Assembly (NCBI GenBank): GCA_922989275.2 | Contig: OV277871.1 | Span: 31,940,693 to 32,004,692, forward strand | Length of the DNA stretch: 64,000 nucleotides | Reading direction: 5' to 3' | Source: Gari tellinella | Lineage: Eukaryota > Mollusca > Bivalvia > Cardiida > Psammobiidae | In this document: piece by piece, positions 55,501-64,000 of the stretch | How positions within the stretch are numbered: position 1 is the stretch's first letter | Layout of the letters: every line of letters starts with the position of its first letter | Program-made: the position numbers and the translations under genes | The notes under the pieces: model-generated | Databases searched by the model: none | Told to the model about the DNA's origin: nothing | Seen by the model: only the letters and a program-made list of their open reading frames with translations

Positions 55501-57660
55501 TTTTTCAGATATTCTCAATCGCTCTTTCTACTCCGTCCATTGACAGAGTATATCTTTGTAAATCTCGGTACATACAATTCAAATACGATAAGAAAAAACC
55601 GTGGTCGCGCTTTCTAATGCTACAACATAATTTTGAGCATATCTCAGTTTGCCTCCGCACGGGTTCGAATCCCAACCTTCTCATTTTTTGTTTTCTGGCT
55701 TTAGCCGGAAAAACATATATCCCACAAAATTTGGAACAAACATAGCAACATATAGAAATTCGCATTTGGAATGGAAACAAATAACGAGGCATAACTGACT
55801 TGCAGAGGGAGCCTGCTAGATAAGCCTTTTAAACCAAACCTAGTTCCGCTAATTTCTTCTTTATTTACACCAAAAGTAGTACTAAATCACATTTTGTTAG
55901 GTGTCTACTGTACAGACGTTACACTGAGGCTTACAATGAGCGGATGCAACGAGTATCGCGATGGATCATTTGTTAACGCGAAGGGCTGTTAGGTCTGTGT
56001 GATCTATGAGGTCAGACGTTTGAATCCAGTCAAACGCAAACCTGTTTTGTGAATCATGTTTACTTGTTTCATTATCATGTTTGGTTATACTTTTCGAAAA
56101 TTCAAGCTATTGTCATCACCCAGTGTCGCCTACATCGGTTTTGTTTGCTTTTAGGTTAATAGTTTGTAAGATAACTTTTCTAAATTACTATCTTGGGTAA
56201 CTGTTTGAAACTTGTGAGCTATATATCGAGTATAAAATCAACAGGGGAGGGGTGTTATTTTTGTTTTACCACAATCCTTTTCTTTATCGAATAGATCTAT
56301 AAATATACATGTATGTTTATAAGAAAGCCTGGCACCCATTTACGAAAACAAAGTTTTAAGCCAAATATGGGTTTTCAGTTTCTTTAAAAAGGGATGTGTC
56401 TATAATTTAGAATTTAAGCAGTTAAAATAAAAGGTCAAGGAAGTGAAATTTTAAAAATTGGGTTTCATATCTATATGTTTTACAACTTCTGTTAGAAACA
56501 ACAAGAAGTCTTAAAAATTTATATCGATTTAACCTAATATGTCTACTCAGTACTTTTGATGCTTATATATTAATTTCCAAGGCCATAGTACTTGAAATTC
56601 CAGGAATGTTGCATTTTCAATTCTTTTTTTACCCATTTACCCCCCCCCCCCCCTCATGCAAAAAAAACAACAACAGAAAACAAACAAACAAAACTTTTGA
56701 AATCATATTTTAATCTATTAGTACTAAAGCTTATATCACATCGATTTTAGTTTCACCTTTGAAATTGGAGCATTTGTTTATATCTTTTATATTTTTCACC
56801 CAAGACATATGAACCTTTAAAAGCCTTTATTTATCCGTACTTAAACTTGTTTACATTTAAATGAGTATAAAAGTGTAAAATGTATAGAAGTGAAGCATTT
56901 TCTCCGTATCCGAGGACATGGTATAGCAATTCAAAAAATTGAGATTTTTTAAAGTTTTTTTGTTATTTTTTTTACAATTTTATCCCAAAACAATCCAGTT
57001 GCAATTTTTCTTCAAGCCGATGTTGTAGTTACCTGCTATGTAATGGAATATGTGTGTAATCTGAACATTTGGAGCGTTTTTGCTTAAAACTAAGGCACAG
57101 TGTCGAAATTAAAAAAAAATCGTGTTTTCATTTATCATTTTAACCATTTTACCACAAAAATGTTATCATAAAAACACATTCTTTTAAAACAAATATTTAA
57201 GCTTACTAGAACTAGGTATATTAAGCTGGTGTGGGCATCTAATATTTCAAACTTGAGCATTTATTTTCATACCAAAGGACACGGTATCAAAATTCCAAAA
57301 TTGGTGGTTTTTAGGTGGGGTTTTTACATGTTTTACCCCCAAAACCCAATTGTTGTATTTTTTTCTTTAGCCGATGTAGTACTAGCATCTGGTGTTATGG
57401 AATATGTGTCCAATCTTAAAATGTGGAGCTAATTTGTTCAAAAGCATGAGCACAGTGGCAAAATTCCAAAAAATTCGCGTTTTCATTTATTATTTTAATC
57501 ATTTTACCCCAAAATCATATTACGCATCGTGTGATTTCTTGGGACTTTTTTTCTGTTATTCGGTTCATGTCGTAGCATATGAAGGCACAAAAATCATTTC
57601 TGTGCAAATTAGTTCTTTTATTTGGATTTTTGACGCTACATTTGTAAATGCCCTCTACTA
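52524..57660. mobile_element. 5.1-kb foldback-like element with long repeat-filled arms
   Basis: Bounded by TAGTAGAGGGCATTTACA and its inverse TGTAAATGCCCTCTACTA, with GTT duplicated at 52521-52523 and 57661-57663. The left arm (to about 53250) and right arm (from about 56930) are inverted repeats of roughly 700 bp. Each is built of about four tandem units of 165-185 bp carrying TTTTGGGGTAAAA and TTTTTTGGAATT...CACTGTG. The interior, about 3.7 kb, is AT-rich with no frame over about 95 codons and no recognisable transposase, so this copy is non-autonomous. The superfamily is not assigned; a 3-bp duplication would be compatible with several (for example Academ, PIF/Harbinger or CACTA types). 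Confidence 0.85.
53260..56900. other. interior of the foldback-like element, no gene seen
   Basis: Low-complexity AT-rich sequence. A bivalve-repeat-like TGTTGATCGGTCGATTGCCC lies near 53436, a tRNA B-box-like CGGGTTCGAATCCCAACC near 55662, and a run of 14 C at 56640-56653. No coding region is supported. Confidence 0.5.
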
Positions 57661-57869
57661 GTTACCCGATGTCGTATCTGACTCCAAACTGTTTGCAACT
57701 GAACTGTTAGTTTAAGCGTAAACGCGTTTATTAGGGAAACTAATGTCTTCTCCACAGTAACGTCTGTTTATGCATTGATCTCAATCAAAAATTAACAATA
57801 GCCGGTAATCGGTAATGTATCATAATGTATTGTAAAAATATATATGTAACATGGTGAGAAAGATATGCA

Positions 57870-57940
57870 GCCAGACCGGGGCTCGAATCCGGGACACCTT
57901 GCTTACAGGAGAAGTGTTCTACCGACTGAACCACCGGGCC
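57870..57940 (-). repeat. tRNA-like sequence within a conserved repeat
   Basis: Minus strand: GGCCCGGTGGTTCAGTCGGT, AGAACACTTCTCCTGTAAGC, then CCGGATTCGAGCCCCGG. Clear A box (TGGTTCAGTCGG) and B box (GATTCGAGCC). The acceptor and anticodon stems carry mismatches, and the base before TGT is C. The same flanks occur at 23195-23263, so it is classed as a dispersed tRNA-derived repeat; a true tRNA gene is possible but less likely. Confidence 0.6.
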
Positions 57941-57997
57941 GCTTACACAAATCTCTCATCATTTAATCATATATTCAACCCGTTTACATATACAATA

Positions 57998-58205
57998 TAC
58001 TGTAAAACCTGTCTATTATGACCACACACTCATTTTATCTATCAGCTGTTAAATGCAAGTGGCTGTTTAAAGAAACGTGAATCGTGAAACAAAGCTCCGT
58101 TAGGAACTTTCTGTTTTACATTCACTTTGCTTTCAGCGGTCACCTGTCCTTTATACAGTAAATTATCCTTCATTTTAGTGGTCGTAATGGAGCGGTGTTA
58201 CTGTA
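57998..58205. repeat. family I MITE, full length
   Basis: TACTGTAAAACCTGTCTATT to GGAGCGGTGTTACTGTA. The centre AAAGCTCCGTTAGGAACTTT is imperfect. It ends 46 bp before the exon at 58252, so it may lie over the branch-point region. Confidence 0.75.
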
Positions 58206-58251
58206 CATGTATTTGTAAGTTGCATTACATATTGTACATGTATCTTTCCAG

Positions 58252-58399
58252 AATGTATTCACTTGCAACTGTTGTACCGGCTACACCGGACAATACTGCG
58301 AGTCCCAAACATCATCGACCAACACTATGTGTGGTGAGAAAGAGTGTTTAAATGGCGGTACCTGTATCTCAACAGGAAGTAACAACACGTATACCAGCG
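58252..58399 (+). CDS. EGF-domain protein, exon d
   Basis: 148 nt between acceptor TATCTTTCCAG and donor GTAAGT; phase 0 in, phase 1 out. It reads NVFTCNCCTGYTGQYCESQT, then SSTNTMCGEKECLNGGTCIS and TGSNNTYTS. TC-N-C...GYTGQYC completes the EGF domain opened in exon c (C4-x-C5-x8-C6, with one extra Cys after C5). MCGEKECLNGGTC starts a second EGF domain (C1-x4-C2-x5-C3) whose remainder must lie in a later exon. Secreted or cell-surface location is expected from EGF modules; no signal peptide or membrane span lies in the exons seen. Confidence 0.9.
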
Positions 58400-58405
58400 G
58401 TAAGT

Positions 58406-59050
58406 AACTATTATCATCTGCTTTTAAATTGTTGTCAGCAAATGATCTCGTATTTTGGAAGAAACTGAAACATCTTGTTGTCAAATAGTTTCCATCCAGA
58501 TCAGATGCCCCTTTAATCTACATAGCGTAGGGTCTACAAACTACGGCTTCAGTCAATTTAATAGGTGCTTTATATTCTTATGTGATTAATAGAATCTCAC
58601 ATTCGTGCTCATTATTTATCATTTTTAATAAATGAGTTGACTAAAATGAATACCACGCTCGCCAAGGCTCGCGTCATATTATTTTAGTAAACTCAATTAT
58701 TACACTATCCTCTATGTACTGTTTTTATTGTTATGATTCTATCTTTTAAAGCAAAATTAATATAATTATGTTCTGTAACAACATGTTTCATTGAAAATAA
58801 TTTTGCTTTATCAATTAAACATTTGGACATGTTGTGCGAAAACTTGTGAAGTTTTGTCACTGCAATAGTTAGGTCTGGTGTCAAACAATAGTTTGCTACT
58901 CATTCTAAGCAGACGCAGATATTTCCTGAAATTTGGATAACGTTTGCCACCAAAAAGAGTGAAACAAGAGACAGTATACGATATACCAAACACAAACTGC
59001 ACATCACTGTAGTAGCATGAGGAATATAACGATACACTGCAAACGATGCA
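58406..59050. other. no recognisable feature
   Basis: Intronic. An isolated TTTCCATCCAGATCAGATGCC core-like remnant lies near 58490. Confidence 0.4.
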
Positions 59051-59265
59051 GGTACACTGGAGAAGATAATATCAGTTTTCGTGTTTAAAAGCACAAATGA
59101 CAAATGAATAAAAATAACAAAAAACAAAACAATATTATCATTTATAATCTGGGTAGCAACAAGTTTGAAGCCTGACCAGACGCAGAGAAACCCGGTGTCT
59201 GATCTTGCTCAAAGTGTTTGCATTGTAATCCATAATGTTAGTAGAAACGCGTTTATAAGGTTACG
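59051..59265 (-). repeat. family A MITE, degenerate
   Basis: TACACTGGAGAAGATAATAT, core GAAGCCTGACCAGACGCAGA and inverse, arm to AACGCGTTTATAAGG. Confidence 0.7.
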
Positions 59266-60135
59266 TACTATAAACTGCATATGTAATAAATATGACACGC
59301 TGGACAGTTTTAAGTTTGCGGAGACGTGGGCGATACGTTTATTGCCTTTTTTATGGAACATATATGAGTGATACGGAGCTACGGGAGAATGATACACGCT
59401 TTTAATCTGTATATTACCATTTATATCTAGCGACGGAATAGTATTTCCTGCCAAAGACAATAAAACATTTCGTCGGTAAATAACTCACATTTCTACCTAA
59501 TTGATTGCCGTACAAAGTGCAAAATAAAACCATAAACTAAATTGAACACGTACATTATTTCGTGCCAGAAACGTATATCGATACAGAATACGGGCACAAT
59601 GTCAAACTACTTCCCACATAAATACGAACACCTACTGTAATTATCATTTTCAGCTGAATATTACCTTAAGTTACCTGTGTAGTCTCCTCATCATCTCATC
59701 TTGATCGGCGCTTTGTATCTCGGAATCAGACTAGGATCAATTTTAAGCGACCATCTAACATGGATTTAAACGGACAAAAGATGTAAATAAAACAGAGACA
59801 TGGCTAAAAGCGTTAAACAACTGATATATATTGTTGATTTGGGAAACGGAATTGTATTTCCTGGAACAGACAATGACGCTGTTTGCTTCAATCTATCTAA
59901 TTGGTATGGTAGTCACTAGTGTATTTTATGATACATCAATTATTAGTAAGCAAAATATACACAAATAAATACGAAAGACTCAAGCAGGAAACGCAACACA
60001 AACAATACACCTACCTCTCAAGCAGAACACACAACAGTCATACCATAACAAACACACACACACACACACGCACAATCCCATTCCTTCATCTACACACTAA
60101 ATAGAAAACAACACGCAAGACAAACATAAAGCAAA
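59266..60135. other. no recognisable feature; (CA)n at about 60052
   Basis: AT-rich with a short CA microsatellite. An acceptor-like TTATCATTTTCAG at 59653 leads to a stop after eight codons. Confidence 0.4.
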
Positions 60136-60266
60136 GTGAATATAGGAGCTCGCCTTGGTACGGTCAGCAGCAATAAATAATTAATTATAAATTAACCATT
60201 AATAACCACTGGGGTTAAACCTGGGTTTAGGGGCGCCCAACCTCACTCTTATCTCCTATATTCACC
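60136..60266. repeat. 131-bp sequence with GTGAATATAGGAG ends
   Basis: GTGAATATAGGAGCTCG and its inverse CTCCTATATTCAC bound a segment containing GGGGTTAAACCTGGGTTTAG. It lies downstream of the Penelope-like ORF and may be part of that element's 3' end. Confidence 0.5.
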
Positions 60267-60770
60267 TATAAAGACGAACAGTGTACATAAAATATAAACC
60301 CTGTTCCATAACCTCACAATCAAAAAGACCGCCAGCACAGTAAGTAAATACATGTAAAACATCTAAAAAAAAGTCTATGACAAGATCATTAGTAACATGG
60401 GAAAGAATTAAACATTCAAGCACGTGTTAAAATAACCCACTATGGCAACGGTCAAATTGTACTCAAGCGACTAGTCTGTAGTCACGAGTAACTGTAAGAC
60501 ATGGAAGGGTTCAGGGTACGACAGTGAGGGAGAGAAAAAACAAAGCATAAAAATCCGACATAACTCTCCCGGTTAAGGACGGCTTTAGAGATACATCATC
60601 ATGTAGTGCTAAGCCTTGTCTGTCGTCGCACAACCAAAGCGGAAAGCATAGTTATCAATTGTAGATTGATCGATAACCAAACGTGAAGTGCGCAGCAATA
60701 TAGTTGGATCATAATCTTTTTTGAAGAAAAATCTAATACGTTTCACAAATAGGTTTTGAAAATGCATATG

Positions 60771-63081
60771 TCAAAGAATCTTACGAAGTCTGTAAATAAC
60801 ATCACCATAAAACTCCGGATGTGAAATACCTTGCCACAGAAAAGACTTTAAGTTACATTTATACTTATTAATTAGAGGAAGATTTCTATAAAAGAATTTA
60901 GAAAATGTTTTACGAAGTTTATGAAATCTGTACCCCTGTTTAAGAAGCTTTTCAGTAATAGTTTTATTACGAATGTGGAAGTCCTCAACAGAGGTACAGG
61001 CCCTAGCAAAGCGAATAAGTTGTGAAATATAAACCCCGTAAGATGTGGAACGGGGAACATCGCCATCTAGATGAGGATAATTTACAATACTAAAATCAAA
61101 ATCATCTCGTTTATCGTAAATCTTAGAAGAAACAATTCCGTTATTTATTAAAAGATCCAAATCTAAAAATGGTGCCGACAAATTTGACTCGTTTGTTTTA
61201 TTAAGGCGTAGTTCTTTTGGGTAAATAATAGGAAACAACGTATCAAAAAACGGGTTGTCTATATTAAAAATATCGTCTAGATAGCATAGCGCGATATAAT
61301 GTTAAAGGCTTCGATCATATCTGCCTGTGTATCAGGTTTTAGACTTAGCATAAAGTCCCTCTCATAACATTACAAAAATAGGTCTACGACAAGGGGCGCA
61401 CAGTTTGTACCCATAGGGATACCAATCACTTGGCGGTATATGGTACTCCCAAAACGTACATAAATATTATCCAGAAGAAATGATAGTGATTTACAGACAT
61501 CGGTGCAAGTCCACATAGTGTAATGCTTAACCGTGCCATTTGTAAAAATTCCACGATCAGTATTACACGCCAAAATAGTTCCCTTTCTCTGGCAAAAGTC
61601 TTTTCAATATGTTGTATAAGTGTAGCTTTTATTAAATTATGAGGTAAGGTAGTATATAGTGTTCAAAAGGCATACGTACTTATATTGCAAGTTTGGTATT
61701 TTCTATGTTCAAGCTGCGTCAAAATTTCATTCGAGTTTTTGATAGACCAAAACAGATTAAGTCCAGAATTTTCGTAGGTCTTGTCACAATACCTTTGAAC
61801 ATGTTCTTTGATTTTAATTAAAGACGATGTCAAAAGTTTGGAAAGCTTAGTAGTAGCACATGCACTTGAATTAGCAATAAAACGAGACTTATATGGTGTT
61901 TTGTGGAGTTTTGGTATCCAGTACATTGTAGGAAGTTTGTGACATGTAATGTTGACATCAGCTTTTAATTGTTCACATGTATCAAGATGATCAGATACTG
62001 TATTACGCTCCGTTAAATTGGTTGATGTATAGGAATCGGTATTCACAAGTTCCTGGTTTAAAGTATCAACATAATGTAATCGTCATACAATTATCACATT
62101 ATTGGATGCTTTGTCTGCAGGAACGAGTACATACTTGGAATGAAAGTATTTTATGCCCTTCTTTAAGTGACGAATGTTATATTTAGGTTTATGTGGTAAA
62201 ATATGGTTATTGGATAAATAGAACGAAATCCGGGTATCGATAATATCACAAATTAATTCTTTCCATTTAGAAAGAGCGTCATTTTCAGCATGTTCTCTTC
62301 GGCACCAGTTGGTACTATAATTATTTAAAGCTTCCGAAATATGATTGCGGCAAGTATCGAAATTAATTAAGGCAGGTAATCTAAATGTAGGTCCCTTACT
62401 CAAAAGCGCTCTGATGCGTTTATCTTTAATGATATCAAAATCGCCTGTTATTATATGACCCACTGGAGCGTAACAGAATTTAGAAGAGGTACAGTATCAT
62501 GTATCTGGTGTGTTTTCGAGAATTTTAAGATCAGAAACAATTGTATTGTAGTTAAAAATTAACCCTCTTACAGATTTATTATACTTATAGCAAATAATAG
62601 GTGGTTCAAGATTTTTGAAATAATTTGGAATAGCATTCATCACATTTTTGTTTCGGAGAATACTTTGTAAATCTATTAAATCAATACCTTTATTTATAAA
62701 AGGGACCTTAATGAAATATCTTTTGTGATCGTTTAAAGAATCAATATGAGGTCTGAGGACATGCTGACTATAACTTTGTATTAAACCTGCAGTATAATAC
62801 AGGGGATCTGTGCGTAAAATTATATCATCAGCCTTGTCGTCAATATATCTTAAAGACGACAATGACAACGAAGAAAGCCGAGAAAGCATTTTATGTTTAC
62901 CAGAATGTAACAGCAGATTATGCAAATCTGTAATAGAAATCGACTGACGTGATTTACGTTTAATATTTCCATTTATACGAAATGCCATGCGATCTAGATT
63001 TACGGTTGCGTGTAGAATAAATCGAAAAAATATCAATTGAAGGTTCTTTAGAAATATTGCCAGATTGGTATACCTTATCAT
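60771..63081 (-). pseudogene. Penelope-like reverse transcriptase, frameshifted
   Basis: Five minus-strand segments in order: 63081-62497, 62463-62083, 62046-61663 (MYWIPKLHKTPYKSRFIANS), 61573-61370 (YRQVIGIPMGTNCAPLVVD) and 61238-60771 (APFLDLDLLINNGIV, KIYDKRDDFDFSIVNYPHLD). These are diagnostic of Penelope-like elements. The catalytic YLDD box is intact at 61272-61283, but a frameshift lies immediately upstream of it. No GIY-YIG endonuclease signature is seen on either side. Interruptions between all segments make it non-functional. Confidence 0.88.
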
Positions 63082-63422
63082 TCAAGCCTAAAGGAAAGAT
63101 TGTCTGTAAATTTTTAATCCATTTTAATTCCGTTATAAATCTAGCGTTACATTTGAAACTATTAGTAGCATTTTTATCATACGTAATATGTTCGACAGGT
63201 TGAATTGAAATAAAATCTAATCCATGTCCAGATTTCCGAAAATATTAATACAGAAAGTTCCTAAGTTTTTTGTTTCTACAAGTACGAAGATGTTCATTAA
63301 ACAAACTCATATAACAGTGCCGTTTGGGCTGATAAACGAGTTCAAAACCACTAAACCAAATTTGACGCACAGAATGATTTGCCCTCTGGACAAACACTTT
63401 GGCATCTAAGATCATTGTTATA

Positions 63423-63674
63423 TATAGTGGAAAACGTTATTCTGTCCCGTTTAAACGCAAACAAACCGCAAACGCATTGCAATAAAATAAAGAAAATTAC
63501 AAGTTACCGGTATTGACAATTCTGAATGTTGATCTTAACCTTGACAAAAAGTTTGGAGCTTGATCAAACGCCGGGTTACCCGGCGTCTGATCTGGTTTCA
63601 AACTGTTTGCATTGGTAATAATAGTTTTGGCGTAAACGCGTTTATTGGGAAAGAATAACGTTTTCTCCACTGTA
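63423..63674 (-). repeat. family A MITE, full length
   Basis: TATAGTGGAAAACGTTATTC to CGTTTTCTCCACTGTA, core GGAGCTTGATCAAACGCCGG and inverse. Confidence 0.92.
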
Positions 63675-64000
63675 TCTGTAATGAGGTCTTCGTGCAAGCA
63701 CATATTAAATCTAACTGCAATATTCAGAAATAAATAGGTTCGTCTCTTTAGTTTAATTTAACTGCATTACGACCTTTTCGCGGAAACTTCTTAACGTTAA
63801 CGAACGAATTTTTCGCATCAGAGGCAGAATGTTGTTTGATTAGAATGCTTCTCAGACCGATTAAATCAATTATTTAGTTTCTTTGTTGCCAGCTTTATAA
63901 ATCAAATATTCACTGAGACTTTATACACATGTTGCACGGAAATCTTATAGTCCACCTACATACACATGTCTTGCAGTACACATCATTAACTATCCACCCT
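63675..64000. other. no recognisable feature
   Basis: AT-rich. An acceptor-like ATGTCTTGCAG ends at 63976, followed by an open frame to the window edge, too short to judge. Confidence 0.35.

Larger units (their letters stand above)
52368..57759 (-). repeat. family A MITE split by a 5.1-kb element
   Basis: TACAGTTTTGAGAAGACG, arm and core half GGAGCCCGATCAGACGATAG to 52523. It resumes at 57661 with GTTACCCGATGTCGTATCTG, ACTCCAAACTGTTTGC and ends TGTCTTCTCCACAGTA. The two halves together restore a typical A element. Confidence 0.92.
60136..63230 (-). mobile_element. Penelope-like retroelement, decayed
   Basis: The minus-strand coding region from about 63220 to 60771 plus a presumed 3' region. 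In order: an N-terminal conserved segment (GLDFISIQPVEHITYDKNAT ... WIKNLQTIFPLGLNDKVY, about 63210-63060, different frame), KRYFIKVPFINKGIDLIDLQ, PPIICYKYNKSVRGLIFNY, KYVLVPADKASNNVIIV, then reverse transcriptase motifs. Boundaries and terminal repeats are not resolved. Confidence 0.78.

Noticed and set aside
55650..55690. tRNA gene near CGGGTTCGAATCCC
   Set aside because: Only a B-box-like motif; no A box or cloverleaf stems in position.
57870..57940. Functional tRNA-Thr gene
   Set aside because: Stem mismatches, C at the position before the putative anticodon, and shared flanks with another copy point to a dispersed repeat.
59640..59690. Next EGF-gene exon after TTATCATTTTCAG
   Set aside because: The phase-1 reading stops after eight codons and lacks the Cys residues needed to finish the second EGF domain.
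60136..63230. Hammerhead ribozyme in the Penelope-like element
   Set aside because: Some Penelope-like elements carry one, but I could find no CTGATGA...GAAA arrangement with stems. The only CTGATGA (near 62826, minus) is in coding sequence.
63976..64000. Next EGF-gene exon at the window edge
   Set aside because: TCTTGCAG is acceptor-like and the frame is open, but 24 nt without Cys cannot be judged.

Overview
This looks like a eukaryotic, most likely invertebrate and probably molluscan (bivalve-like), nuclear window. It is AT-rich, has no bacterial-style gene packing, and has spliced exons 2.3-11 kb apart. It carries remnants of non-LTR retrotransposons, a Penelope-like retroelement and a Tc1-like transposase, and is saturated with short non-autonomous DNA transposons (MITEs). 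The species assignment is inference from repeat style only.

Host gene: four exons on the + strand at 35233-35330, 37654-37820, 48814-48944 and 58252-58399 have canonical AG/GT borders, and their reading phases join perfectly (0/2, 2/1, 1/0, 0/1). They encode part of an extracellular protein with one complete EGF-like domain split across exons 3 and 4 and the start of a second. The gene continues beyond the window at its 3' end and probably at its 5' end. Two further unrecognised candidate exons are listed with low confidence (9343-9556 minus, 16958-17183 plus).

Repeats: at least nine MITE families are visible. For this report they are named A (ends CAGTGGAGAA, TA target, about 250 bp, some 45 full or partial copies), B (ends CAGTGCTCCCTC, about 340 bp), C (TTAACCC ends with a GATCAGACGCCGCG core), D (TTAACCCTTTCCC ends with an AAAGCAGAATGCGCC core), E and I (pogo/Tigger-like CAATGAAACC and CAGTAAAACC ends), F (TTAACCCTAGCGACG ends), G (hAT-like, 8-bp target duplication) and H (ends CCCGTTTTACTAAAC). 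Families A, B, C, F and H share one central palindrome design, CAAACAG...GATCAGA...loop...TCTGATC...CTGTTTG, although their ends and target sites belong to different transposase types. This is the most unusual feature of the window.

Layout: 1-5 kb is mostly A, C and I MITEs. 5.4-7.1 kb is a LINE remnant whose 3' region holds an eight-palindrome array. 10.5-12.6 kb is an L2/CR1-like LINE with two insertions, and 14-14.9 kb is a dead Tc1-like transposase. 16-34 kb is nested MITEs plus two LINE remnants, one inserted in a C MITE with a 12-bp target duplication. 35-58 kb is the EGF gene with MITE-filled introns. Within its last intron a 5.1-kb element with long inverted arms of tandem repeats (52524-57660) splits an A MITE. 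60-63 kb is a decayed Penelope-like element.

The nested insertions give a relative order of activity: C is interrupted by A, G and a LINE; A by D and by the long-arm element; B by A; E by D; a LINE by H.
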